Shown: positions 1 through 10,600 of the stretch, in pieces
How the letters are laid out: each line of letters begins with the position of its first letter
Position numbering within the stretch: position 1 is the stretch's first letter
Assembly (NCBI GenBank): GCA_001600695.1
Contig: BCKQ01000010.1
Location: 156,270-220,269, forward strand
Source: Ascoidea asiatica
Taxonomy: Eukaryota; Ascomycota; Saccharomycetes; Ascoideales; Ascoideaceae
Direction: 5' to 3'
Length of the DNA: 64,000 nt
Position numbers and translations under genes: made by a program
Notes under the pieces: generated by a model
Seen by the model: only the letters and a program-made list of their open reading frames with translations
Told to the model about the DNA's origin: nothing
Databases searched by the model: none

Positions 1-207
1 TTTTATTGGAGGTAAAGATAAATTTATTTTGAGTTGCTTTATTTTTTCTAAATCTTTTTCACCTTTAAGTTTATCTTTATCTTCAATTTGAACTTCAATT
101 TCATTTTTATTTATTATATTATTTTTATTAGTTGAATTGATTAAATTTGAAGAAGGGGATGATGAATTTGGAGTAATCGATCTTGAGATTGAAGAATCTG
201 AATTCAT
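1..207 (-). CDS. 5' end of an unknown gene (partial, runs off the left edge)
   Basis: An open frame on the minus strand begins with ATG at 207 and stays open for 69 codons to the window edge. The peptide starts MNSDSSISRSITPNSSSPSS and continues as a Ser/Asn-rich, then Lys/Glu-rich hydrophilic segment. This looks like the disordered N-terminus typical of proteins in this genome. No domain is visible in this fragment and I do not recognise the gene. The start is supported by the A-rich context before the ATG and by the AT-rich promoter-like sequence upstream (208-1313). Confidence 0.6.
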   Translation of the reverse strand, partial: MNSDSSISRSITPNSSSPSSNLINSTNKNNIINKNEIEVQIEDKDKLKGEKDLEKIKQLKINLSLPPIK

Positions 208-1313
208 TTTTTTTTTGTCTTTCTTTCCTTTTGAATAATGAATGGATTTTAAATGGATCTTGAATTCTGAAATGATAAAATAGTGAATTAAATGAATTAG
301 AGAGATATTATTGTACAGTGTATTAGATGTGAGTCGGGTGTAAATTGAGTGCAGTTGAGTAGAAGTTAAAAATATTTCAGTTAAATGAATGAAGCTAGAG
401 AAGTTTATGGAATCAGTAAAGAAATAAGTGAATTAGGGTAAATCACATTCTAGTTGAATGATCGAATTTGATTAAATTTATTGATTGATATTATTTTTCA
501 AATTGATTTGTCTTAATTTGACATAAACTGTAGAGTATATTTTAAAAAATAAACGAAATGTGTAGTAGCTTTCTTAGTCTTCTTTTGTTTGGTAATAATA
601 TAATAGCTTTTAAACTTATAATATTATGATATTATAAAATAATTGACTTCAAAATTGATTGTTTCTTGAATAAAATTGTAACTTTAGATGAAATTGATTA
701 GTCGTACCAATGCAAGATATCAAAGTGGACTTGAATAAAAAAAAAGAGTTAATTGAATAAGACAATAGGATAGATAATGTAAGAGCAAATCCAGAACCTA
801 ATGCTATGATATTTTAATGCTTTAATGTTTGCAATCAATATCCACATTCATATTCATATTCATATCCACATCAATATCACTCTCACAAGTAAGTAAGTAA
901 ATGAGTAAGTAAGTAAATGAGTAAGTAAGTAAGTAAACAGTTTGATATTGAAGCTGATTGATGAACTTGTTTTACCACCTTGTTTTAGCGCTTTTGTTGT
1001 CTGTGTTGGCTCGCTCGTCAGTTGATTTTTATTTTTATTTTATTTTGATTTTTGTTTTTATTCCCAGCTTTAGAAACAGAGGCAAAGCGCGGAAATGCAC
1101 CTGAACCGGCTCAGCCACTTCATCCGGAGGCTGTAAATTTCGGGGTTTGATCAGACCATGCAAACGCCACACACGTGCTAAGTCAATTCAAAACCCTTCT
1201 AACAACATCGAACAGCATCCGCAGTTTTGGTCTCGTGAGGAAATATACTGTAACATTACAATTATTTATTTATTTATTTATTTATTATAAATTTTATTAT
1301 GGTACTTTACAAT
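208..1313. other. Intergenic: promoter of the left-edge gene plus SMC6 3' flank
   Basis: There is no convincing gene here. The region holds a GTAA-type microsatellite (about 887-938), a GC-rich island (about 1064-1240) and a TTTA tract (about 1262-1288) just downstream of SMC6. The island contains a CACGTG E-box at 1172-1177, the octamer TGGTCTCG at about 1226, and a 15-mer (1092-1106) found again at 61893-61907. Confidence 0.7.
887..938. repeat. GTAA/GAGTAAGTAA microsatellite
   Basis: Tandem AAGT units are interrupted by AAATGAG blocks, giving a higher-order repeat of about 18 bases seen twice. It is intergenic and lies upstream of the left-edge gene. Confidence 0.85.
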
Positions 1314-4300
1314 TTAGGTATTAATTTTGTTGATTCTATGAATCATGACATCCTCTCCATCTATTCCATCCATGGCTCCTATATCCAATGGGGTAATGAA
1401 TATTGTTTGAGATTTTCTTTCATTTCTTAATGTTTCCAATAAAAGTTTCATGGCAACTTTTCTATTAACATTATCCATAAATACATCAAATTCATCAAGT
1501 CCTTTAATTCGAGATTTCATTGGTTTCCAAATTGCTAATAATAATGCAATTTGTGTAAATGATTTTTCTCCTCCNGATAATGAATTAACTTTTCTTGCAT
1601 CTTCACTACTTTTTGTACTTACTAACATTGATAATTTTTTATTAATTGTATCAAATTCTAATGTACCTTCAAATCCTCTAAGTTGTAAAGAATATTCAAA
1701 ATCTGTTCTAGCTTGTTGAATTGACATTTTTATTGTTCTAAAACTAAAATTGGTCCTAGAAATTAATGATTGTCTTAATCTATTATTTAATTCTGTTGTT
1801 CTTTTAAATTCATCTAATGATTTAAAATATTTTTCTCTTTTTGATGTTAAATTTTCAATAATTTTTTCTTCTGACATACCTAAACTTTGATTTGCTTCTG
1901 AAATTTTTTTTTCCATTTCTTCTATAGTTCTTTTAATATATTCAGTTTGATCTTTTGGTCTACTTAAATTAATATCTGCTTCTTCTCTTGTACACCATTC
2001 TTCTGCTCCTGGTAAAATTTCTTCTATAACTTTTTCAAATTCTTTAATTCTATCTTTAATTTTTTCCATTAATTCAATTCTTTTATTTTTACCTCTTTCA
2101 TAATGATCTATTTCAGATTCACAATTTCGAATTTCAATTTCATTATTATTTATTTCTTCTTTAGATCTATCAATTGAATTTTTTCTTTCATTAACTTCTT
2201 TACTTATAATTTTAAAATTTTCATTTTCAATTTTACCCTTTTCATGATATTTTGGTATTTCATTTCTTAAATCATTTATTCCATTTAAAGCAATATTTGT
2301 CGAATTTTGGATATTCTCTTGTTCTTCTTTATATGAATCAATTTTACCTGTATCTATACTTTCTTCTAATTTATTTTTTAATTTATAAATTTCACTATCT
2401 AAATTATGATTTTCATTTCTTAAATGTTTAATTTCATTATCAATACCTTTTTGCTCATCTTTAAAATTTTTAACTTCACTTCTAATATAATAGTTTAATT
2501 CTTCAATTTCTTTTCTATAGTTTTCTTTTTCTTTTTCAATATTATATAATTCTTCTTTAATTGAAATTCCATTATTATTATTATTATCTCCGTTTTTATT
2601 TGAAGAGCTTATCTTAATTCTAGAAATATGATTTCTAAAACAATAAATTGGATCACTTCTATAAGATTGATTAACTGGATTTATTGACATTTTAACTCCA
2701 CTACTATTATCAATTAATGATAAAACTTGTTTAACATTTCTGGCTCTTGATTGAATAATATTGGTACCTTCTTCTCTATTTTCAACTAAAATTGTTGTTT
2801 CAANATTTAAATTATCAATTAATGCATATTTTATTGAATCATTTTCAATTTCTAAAATTTTTAAAATATTCAAAAAATTATCATTTGGTAAACCATTGAA
2901 ATAATCCAATTTCTCATTCTTTCTAACAATAATTTGTTTATTAAATCTATATTTTTTTAAAATTTCATTTAACCTTTTTTGATCTTGAGTATTTTCAACG
3001 ATAAATGAATCTAAAAATTTATTCAAATATGTTTCAATAATTTTACTCCATTCTTTAAANTCATTTTTTATTGAAATTTTCAATCCACATGGTCCAATTG
3101 GTGAAACTCTAAAATATTTATCATTTTTAATTTCATTTAAAATACTATGAATTTTTGGTCCAAATGCAGCTAATGAATCTTTTTCTTTTGTTTTAATTAT
3201 AATAATTTCTTGATTTAATTCATTGATTTTATCATTTAATTCTTTTAATTTTGGATTATTAAAATTTATAAATTCATCAATTTTCAAATTAATTTTTTCA
3301 AAATTTGATTTTAAATTATTTAAAATTGAACTATTTTCATTTCTATGCTGTAAAAAATTTTCTAATTGATTATTTAAAAAATCTCTTGAACCACCATTTA
3401 ATTGATCAATTCTTTTTTGTTCTTTATTAATTTTATAATCAAGATTTCGAATTTCATAATTATTATTTTGAATTTCTTTTTCAACATCTTTAATTCTTGA
3501 ATTTAATTCTCTAATTTTAGATTCGAAAGAAAATAAATTATTTTTGATAATATTTAATTTTTCTTTTGAATCATGATAGTCTGATTCAAATATTGTTAAA
3601 TTTTTAATTAAATCTGGAGTTTTTGAGTTTAAATTTAATTTTTTATTATTTAAATTTATAATAAATTGATCAGCATTTTGAATTTCGATATTAAAAATTT
3701 CAAACTTTTTATTTAAATCATTAATTGAAATTTCATTTTGAATAACTTGAGACCAAATGTATTTACCATTAAAAATTCTAATTTGATTTCTCAAATCTGC
3801 AGTTTGATTATATTTTTGAAAAAGTTTTTTAGCATGATTATAATCTTTATATAAAGAAGAAATTTGAGATTGTAATAAATTTAAATCATCAGAAGATTGA
3901 GATAATTTTGAGGCAGTTATAGCGTAATTTTCTTTGATTTGATCAATTAAAGTTCCTTTCATAAAATAATCATATTTTTTTTCATCACTTGTAGTTGATA
4001 AAAAAGATCTTGCTGAATCTTGTGATAAAAAGGCCATTGGATTATCAACGGTAATTTGAAAATTATCTAAGATTGAATCTAAATCAGCTTTTTTATTTGA
4101 AATAATTTTATTTTTAGAATTTTTTATATTATAAGAATTTTGACCATCTCTTTTTAAAATTCTTTCAATAATTATTTGATCACCATAAATATTATGCTCA
4201 TAAGAATCATCACCTTTATTTTTAAAAACTAAAGTAATTTTAGAATTATTTTTACCATCTTTAATTAAAGATTTTAATGAAGAAGCTCTATTTGTTATTG

Positions 4301-4796
4301 AAGCTTTTGCACCTAAACAAACGGAAATTCCAGTTAGAATTGCAGATTTTCCAGAACCATTTCTACCAATTATGAAATTCAATTTTGGACCTAAAGTTAA
4401 CTCAAAATTTTCATGACACATGAAATTTTTTAAAACAATTTTTTCAATAATTCCGGCGTTTGCAATAGTTGAATCATTATCATTACTTTTGGTACTTGAT
4501 ATATTATTTATATTATTTATATTATTTATATTATCTATATTCTGTCGATTCTTATTATGTATATTATTTGGGATATTATTTAAAGATTTGATATTATTTT
4601 GACTTAAAGTTTNAAAATATTTTTTTTTTTTTTTTCTATGATTTAAATTTGTTAAATTTTGAGTAAATTGAGTATTTATATCAATTTCTTGATTATTTAC
4701 AAGAATATTATTTATATCAACAGTACCTTCTCTTGTATCTTGATTATAAGAAGAATTTAAATGAGAGTAAGATCTCTTCCTTGATGTACTTGACAT
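1314..4796 (-). CDS. SMC6: Smc6, ATPase subunit of the SMC5/6 complex
   Basis: Structural-maintenance-of-chromosomes ATPase that pairs with Smc5 in the nucleus for recombination repair and resolution of sister-chromatid links. The 1160-residue protein has a disordered Asn-rich N-tail of about 115 residues. The Walker A motif GRNGSGKS follows at 144-151. Long coiled coils flank a hinge at about 545-700. The ABC signature L-S-G-G-E-K-S-F lies near 1073-1080 (its Ser codon is TCN), followed by Walker B in LDEFDVFMD. The N-terminal GIIEKIVLKNFMCHENFEL block is typical of Smc6 rather than Smc5. Length matches the family (about 1,100). It is divergent from SEC20 across a 650-bp promoter. The NSE4 kleisin partner lies about 38 kb away in this window. 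Confidence 0.98.
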   Translation of the reverse strand: MSSTSRKRSYSHLNSSYNQDTREGTVDINNILVNNQEIDINTQFTQNLTNLNHRKKKKKYFXTLSQNNIKSLNNIPNNIHNKNRQNIDNINNINNINNISSTKSNDNDSTIANAGIIEKIVLKNFMCHENFELTLGPKLNFIIGRNGSGKSAILTGISVCLGAKASITNRASSLKSLIKDGKNNSKITLVFKNKGDDSYEHNIYGDQIIIERILKRDGQNSYNIKNSKNKIISNKKADLDSILDNFQITVDNPMAFLSQDSARSFLSTTSDEKKYDYFMKGTLIDQIKENYAITASKLSQSSDDLNLLQSQISSLYKDYNHAKKLFQKYNQTADLRNQIRIFNGKYIWSQVIQNEISINDLNKKFEIFNIEIQNADQFIINLNNKKLNLNSKTPDLIKNLTIFESDYHDSKEKLNIIKNNLFSFESKIRELNSRIKDVEKEIQNNNYEIRNLDYKINKEQKRIDQLNGGSRDFLNNQLENFLQHRNENSSILNNLKSNFEKINLKIDEFINFNNPKLKELNDKINELNQEIIIIKTKEKDSLAAFGPKIHSILNEIKNDKYFRVSPIGPCGLKISIKNXFKEWSKIIETYLNKFLDSFIVENTQDQKRLNEILKKYRFNKQIIVRKNEKLDYFNGLPNDNFLNILKILEIENDSIKYALIDNLNXETTILVENREEGTNIIQSRARNVKQVLSLIDNSSGVKMSINPVNQSYRSDPIYCFRNHISRIKISSSNKNGDNNNNNGISIKEELYNIEKEKENYRKEIEELNYYIRSEVKNFKDEQKGIDNEIKHLRNENHNLDSEIYKLKNKLEESIDTGKIDSYKEEQENIQNSTNIALNGINDLRNEIPKYHEKGKIENENFKIISKEVNERKNSIDRSKEEINNNEIEIRNCESEIDHYERGKNKRIELMEKIKDRIKEFEKVIEEILPGAEEWCTREEADINLSRPKDQTEYIKRTIEEMEKKISEANQSLGMSEEKIIENLTSKREKYFKSLDEFKRTTELNNRLRQSLISRTNFSFRTIKMSIQQARTDFEYSLQLRGFEGTLEFDTINKKLSMLVSTKSSEDARKVNSLXGGEKSFTQIALLLAIWKPMKSRIKGLDEFDVFMDNVNRKVAMKLLLETLRNERKSQTIFITPLDIGAMDGIDGEDVMIHRINKINT

Positions 4797-5447
4797 ATTT
4801 ATGTGATGAATGTAAAGGTACTTCTAATTCTATATTCTAATTCTATTCCTATTCCTATTTCTACTTACTTCTCTTTTATTTCTATTTCTATTTGTTTTGC
4901 TACTTCTAGAAGTGGAACTGATTGTAGTAATGGAGTGATGTGAGATTTACTTGAGAAACTTGATGGGAACAAGTTATTGGCGACATTGAGTATTATTGAA
5001 GTAAACAAATAAATAATAAGTAAATAGTAAATAGATAAATAAATGAATATAAATCAATTGACCTTTATTGTTTATTCAATTAAATGAAATAATTGTTTTT
5101 AAGTCAAAATATTTTCACTTTGGCGTTTGGCTCAAAAACAACGCGCAGAAAACAAAACATTGGAAAAAAACAGGAAACTGTATCCGCGTACGGCTTTTAA
5201 AAAGGATTGGTGATTATGTTATAGTGGGTTATCCTTTTAGCGGAAACACACGGCCGGAAATATCCTGAATTATAAGTACCACAAATCTGGCTTTGATTTT
5301 AGTTTGATTTGAATTAATTAAAATTGTAAAAGCTGCAAGCTGGCAATCAGGAGTTGATTGAAGAATAATTAATATAAATTTAATCTATTCTACAGTACAA
5401 TCAATATNAGAAATCAACTAATTACAATAGATCAAATAAGGGAAGAG
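4797..5447. promoter_or_regulatory. Divergent promoter region between SMC6 and SEC20
   Basis: This 651-bp intergenic region has AT-rich flanks and a central GC-richer island at about 5125-5265. The island contains CGTACGG and a near-MCB ACGCGC. The short open frame through the island has no recognisable product and is treated as chance. No RNA gene was seen. Confidence 0.6.
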
Positions 5448-6695
5448 ATGAGTGAAGTTGAATTGAACTTTAACATAATTGAAAGTATAATATATGATAT
5501 AAGAGTGGAATTAAAAGAAATTAAGAATAATTTAGAAGATAATTTAGAAAATAATTTCAATTTAATAATTAAAAAATTAAATAATGGTAGTAAACTAATC
5601 AATTTTAATAAACAGATTATTGATAATATTAATAAAAATAATAAAAAAAATGAATATATTTTGAATTTAATAAAATATGATAAATTTAATTATATTTTGA
5701 TTGAATTAAAATTTGAAATTAGAANTTTACAAATTAAAAATGAAGAATTAAGAGAAGGTTTAAATTTTAATAAATTTCTTAATTTATATGGTNGTAATAC
5801 TGGTATTATTATAGATTCATATGAAAATGAAAGAGAAAAATTATTTAAAAATACTAGAAGAGCAAGTAATTTGAATTCAATTAATAAAGAAAAAGATAAT
5901 TCAAATTCGATTAAAAAAGAAATAATTTTTAAAAATAAAGATATTTCGAAAACTTTAAAAAATTCACATAATTTATTAGAAAATAGTATAATTAATAGTG
6001 AATTAAATATAGAAATTTTAAAAGAATCATCAAATAATTTAAATTTTTTAAATAATAATTATGAAATTTTAAATGATTTTCTAGATAATTCAATAAATTT
6101 AATTAAAAAAATTGAAAAATTTAGTTATAAAGATAAAAAAAAGATGAAATTATCGTTAATTTGGTTTTTTTCATGTATTGGATTTGTTATTTATAGAAGA
6201 ATTTTAAGATTACCATTGAAAATATTATTTTTTTTCATTTTAAAAACTTTCAAAATCTTATTTTTCTTAACTTATCTAATACCTAATTTTTCAAACAATA
6301 ATAAAAATAATAATAATTCAATAGAGGAATCTGAATTAAATATATCAAATAATTTAGAAAAGATGTCGAAATTATCAACAATGTCAGAACTATCAACACA
6401 ATCAATACCCCTGGAATCATCTAGATTAATAGAGCCTTCTCAGTCCATATTAAGTAAAGAAATTGAAATTGAAATAGAAATAGAACTGGAAACTGCAATA
6501 AAGACTGCAATGGAAAACGAGATAAACACAATGATAAAGAATGAAATAGACAATGAAATAAACAATGATTCAAGCATGGAGTATGAAAGCATGAGCACCA
6601 AAATCAATCCATACACAACTTCAACTGCATTCAATAATAAAAGTCTTGAATCGAGTGAAATCTCCCAAAGCTCAATCGTTGCAGCTTTGATATAA
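5448..6695 (+). CDS. SEC20: Probable Sec20, ER t-SNARE of the Golgi-to-ER pathway
   Basis: A 415-residue protein. Residues 167-250 carry the Sec20-type SNARE pattern: the block ELNIEILKESSNNLNFLNNN, then a spaced LLxxS...NLIKKIEKF series, then a charged DKKKMK stretch. The SLIWFFSCIGFVIYRR membrane segment follows directly, then a second hydrophobic run at about 256-278. Sec20 works at the ER with Use1 and Ufe1 and is bound by Tip20 of the Dsl1 tether; a probable TIP20 lies 5 kb downstream. The N-terminal 160 residues form a helical, Asn/Lys-rich region. The tail after the membrane (280-415) is unusually long and acidic, and ends SSIVAALI with no HDEL-type retrieval signal, unlike S. cerevisiae Sec20. 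Two CTG codons (6411, 6486) lie in this divergent tail. The ATG at 5448 is the first in frame. Confidence 0.82.
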   Translation: MSEVELNFNIIESIIYDIRVELKEIKNNLEDNLENNFNLIIKKLNNGSKLINFNKQIIDNINKNNKKNEYILNLIKYDKFNYILIELKFEIRXLQIKNEELREGLNFNKFLNLYGXNTGIIIDSYENEREKLFKNTRRASNLNSINKEKDNSNSIKKEIIFKNKDISKTLKNSHNLLENSIINSELNIEILKESSNNLNFLNNNYEILNDFLDNSINLIKKIEKFSYKDKKKMKLSLIWFFSCIGFVIYRRILRLPLKILFFFILKTFKILFFLTYLIPNFSNNNKNNNNSIEESELNISNNLEKMSKLSTMSELSTQSIPLESSRLIEPSQSILSKEIEIEIEIELETAIKTAMENEINTMIKNEIDNEINNDSSMEYESMSTKINPYTTSTAFNNKSLESSEISQSSIVAALI

Positions 6696-6804
6696 AGTTT
6701 GGTCAGGAACAAACAAATAAACAAATAAATAAATAAATAAATAAATAAATAACAGTTACTAACAAGAAGAGCCGCAGAACTGGTCTCGCTGAGCAAACGC
6801 TGAA

Positions 6805-6816
6805 AGCCCTAGGGCT
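6805..6816. promoter_or_regulatory. Perfect 12-bp palindrome AGCCCTAGGGCT
   Basis: A self-complementary dodecamer inside the GC island upstream of OSH3. Its symmetry would suit a dimeric DNA-binding protein. No specific factor is assigned. Confidence 0.4.
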
Positions 6817-7170
6817 CTACCTCTTACTTTTACGCTCGGCGGAACGTGTCTGGGTGGCACGTGTTTATTGCGCCACACCACGCCCCTTGCGACACGCTTG
6901 AAGTGCGCTGAAACAAGCCTGCACAAGCCCNAATACTAAAAAGGCACCGCTTCAGCCTTCTGCGGCGGCGGCGGTGCGCGGATCCGGCAATGGCGACTGG
7001 CGAAGACTCAAACCCCAGGAAAGGCCAGAAACAAATAGCGTTTGGTAACGTTACGCAACGGAGCTGAGCTGAATAAAATACAAATATGCAAAATACAAGA
7101 AATAACAATAAAATGGTACTGCTGTAAATAAATGTAAATGTAAAATATAATAAATAAATGAATAAATATA

Positions 7171-7250
7171 ATAAATATAAATATAAATATAAATATAAAT
7201 ATAAATATAAATATAAATATAAATATAAATATAAATATAAATATAAATAT
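7171..7250. repeat. (ATAAAT)n microsatellite
   Basis: About 13 near-perfect hexamer copies lie between the GC island and the OSH3 leader. Length polymorphism between strains would be expected. Confidence 0.9.
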
Positions 7251-7692
7251 AATTATAATTATATCAATACATCAATTCCAGTATAAACATCATTTATCCA
7301 ATCACTGAATCATTCAGAATATAAAAGCAAAACATTGCTTCCAGAATATATTTTCCATCAAAAAAACAACTTCATCCTCTAGCTCTGGTCTAGATAAATT
7401 CTGATTCAACTCTAGTTCAATATTTGATTTAATCTTTGATTTAATGGTAGTCAATATTTGAAATTATAATCCTATTCACAGTCCCATTCACTATAATAAT
7501 CAAAAGATTAATCACAATCCATCTCTAATTTCATTTAAATCATAATTTCATTAATCAAAATATCACTATTTAGTCTTTTTCTTTTCAATATATACTATTT
7601 ACCATTCCATATTCATTACTCAATATTCATAACTCTCAATTCATTCGTTTTTATTGACTCTACACTAATATATATTATTATCACTTTTTATA

Positions 7693-10600
7693 ATGGAAAC
7701 TCTAGAAGTTCATTCAAAAGATATTTTAATTAAATGGATTAATGTTCCAAATAATTCAACCATTCATTGGCAAATTAAACCTTTAAAAAAATCAATAAAT
7801 TTTTTAATTTATAAATCAACTAAAAATAATATTAAAAATAATATTAAAAATGATAAAGAAAATAAAGATAAAGAAATAGAAAAGGAAAAAGAAAAAGAAA
7901 AAGAAAAGGATACAATTCATGAAAATAATTCAGATCATTCCAATAATACTAGTAATATTAATACTAATTTAAATATAAATCATTCATTTCATGCAAGAAA
8001 AAGATCTCATTCAAGAGTTTCAATATTTTCTTCTTTAAATAATGATAAACAAGATAGAGATAAAGAAAATGATTCAAATCAAAATTTACCTTCAAGTTCA
8101 TCATTATCTTCTCAAAATTTAAATTTAAATTCAAATTCAAACTCAAACTCAAACTCAAACTCAAATGATAAAAAATCTTTGAAACTTAATAATACTAATA
8201 CTAATAATAATAATAAAAATTTACTAAATGAAAAATTAAAGAACTCAAATTTATCTATAGTTCAATCTTATGGTAAATTATTTCCAAATGAATTAGTTTC
8301 TGGTCAGTTCAATACAATTCCAATTTCAAATTCAATGTCCACTCCATATGCTCTATCTACTCTCAAAACAACAACTGAAACAACTACTACTACCAATAAT
8401 AATGATAACAATAATAATAATAATATTAATCAAGAAATTGAAGATAATAATCAAGTTTTTGCTTTTGTATTTGATAATACTTTTTCAAAAAGTGTAAGTA
8501 AAAAAATCAAATTTAATCAATATATAACTCCAATCAATTCAAATTCATCATCCGATTTAAATTTAAACCTCAATTCATCCTCAAAATCAAACTTAAACTT
8601 AAACTTAAACTTAAACTCAAATACAGATACAATAACAAATACAAATGTAGATTCAAATATAAATAATAATAATTTAGATACTAAAAGAACAAGAAGATTA
8701 TCTTCAATCATAACACTCAAAAATTTATTAGATATTGAAAATTCAAATAATGAAAATTCAAATCAAAATGATTTAAAAGTTTTAAATGATTTATTAATTA
8801 ATCAAGAAAATAATTTAAAAATTTCTCCAAGTAATTCAAATTATCAAACTATCACAACAAAAAATGGTCAATATATTCAAGGTTATTTATTGAAAAAAAA
8901 ACGTAAAAAATTACAAAAAGGTTTTCAAAAAAGATTTTTTATTTTAAATTTTAAACATGGTATTTTAAATTATTATTCAAATGAAAATAATTTAATTTTA
9001 AGAGGTAATATGTTTATAAATTTAGTTGAAGTTATTGCAATCAAAAATAAAAGAGAAATTATTATTGATGGAGGTTGTGAAATTTGGCATTTAAAAGCTT
9101 TAAGTGATAATGAATGGTCAATCTGGGTTGCAGCTTTAGATATAATTAGATTAAACTCAAATTCAAACTCAAACAATCAAATTAATCAAAAAATCAATCA
9201 AAATTCTTCAAATGTTAATAAACAAACTAAAAATAACTCAATTTTAGATAATTTTAAATTATTACAAAAAAAAAATAATTATAATTTATCAATAACTCTG
9301 AATCTTTTAAATAATCTACATTTAAGACAGAATGATTTACATCAAATTTCAAATAACAGTTTGAATAATTCATCTCAAGATTTACAAAAAAATAATTTAC
9401 ATAAAGATTTTAATAAATCTCCAAATTCAGAAAATTTTGATGATTCAATATTAAATAATGATAATAGTCATAATAGTTCTTCACATACAAATGGAACTTC
9501 AAGAAGAAAATCAATTTGGAAAAGAAATAAAAAACATTCAATTCCAACTCCAAATGAACCTCTTCCAAATTTGGATCTAACTAATAACTCCTCATCTGCT
9601 GATTTAAAATCTAATATGAATTCAAATTCAAACTTAAATTTGTCAAATAATTTATCTTCAAAACCTATTGATTTATCTGCAGAATTACTGATAGCTAATG
9701 ATTTGTATCATAAACTAAATGAAATGAATCAAATAATCTCCCAAATTTCTTCAAATTTTTCTTTAAATTCTTCCAATATCAATAAGAGCAATAATAATTC
9801 AAATGATAGCTTAAATCCAGAAACAATTAAATCAAGATTGGAAAGACATTTGTCTATAAACTCAGTTGTTTCTTCAACTTCTATTCTATCAGCTGATTTC
9901 TTTGATGCAAATGATTATTTAGAAACTATCAAATCAAGAGATCAAGGAGTCATATTAATAAATGATGATGATAATGATGAAGATAATAGAATTGATGATG
10001 TTCTATACGATGATGATGTTGAAGATGATAATGATAGTTTCAATGAACAAGGCTTAAATCAAAATAAAAAATTAGCTATTCCAAAATTTAGATCCACAAG
10101 TTCTGGAGTTTTAATTTCAGATTCAAGTAGTACAGTTAGTGAAGTGGTTACAACAGATAAAATGATGAATATATCTGCATCTTCAACTTCATCTATTGAA
10201 AATGAGGACCCAAATAAAAAAATTGAAGATGATAATGATTTAAGTCCATTACCAGTTAAAAATGGACCAATTAAAAGAAGAACTGATATTAAAGAATTTG
10301 TTTGTACTCCTCCAAGTTTTTTCAGTTTATTGAAAAATAATGTTGGTAAAGATTTATCACAAATTGCTATGCCAGTAACTGCAAATGAGCCTTTAACAGT
10401 TCTTGAAAGGTTTGCAGAAATGTGTGAATATGTTAATTTAATTGATAGAGCTTCAGAAATTTCAACNTTGAATGATAATGGTGAAAGAATTTTAAGAATT
10501 GGAGCTTACGCAGTTAGTTATTTATCATCAATGGTGCATAGAGAACGTTCTGTAAGGAAGCCATTCAATCCTTTATTAGGTGAAACTTTTGAATTAGTTA

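Larger units (their letters stand above)
6696..7692. promoter_or_regulatory. OSH3 promoter region with a strong GC island
   Basis: This 997-bp gap holds an AAAT tract (about 6720-6751), a GC island (about 6773-7070; 37 of 60 bases G/C in 6841-6900) and an ATAAAT hexamer tract (7171-7250). It ends in ordinary AT-rich leader before OSH3. The island carries TGGTCTCG at about 6781, a perfect 12-bp palindrome at 6805-6816 and a CACGTG box at 6858-6863. No tRNA or conserved ncRNA signature was recognised in it. Confidence 0.65.

Noticed and set aside
6830-7108. Minus-strand open frame of 92 codons through the GC island
   Set aside because: Frames stay open by composition in GC-rich islands of an otherwise AT-rich genome; the Arg/Ala-rich product has no host-like codon use or recognisable domain.
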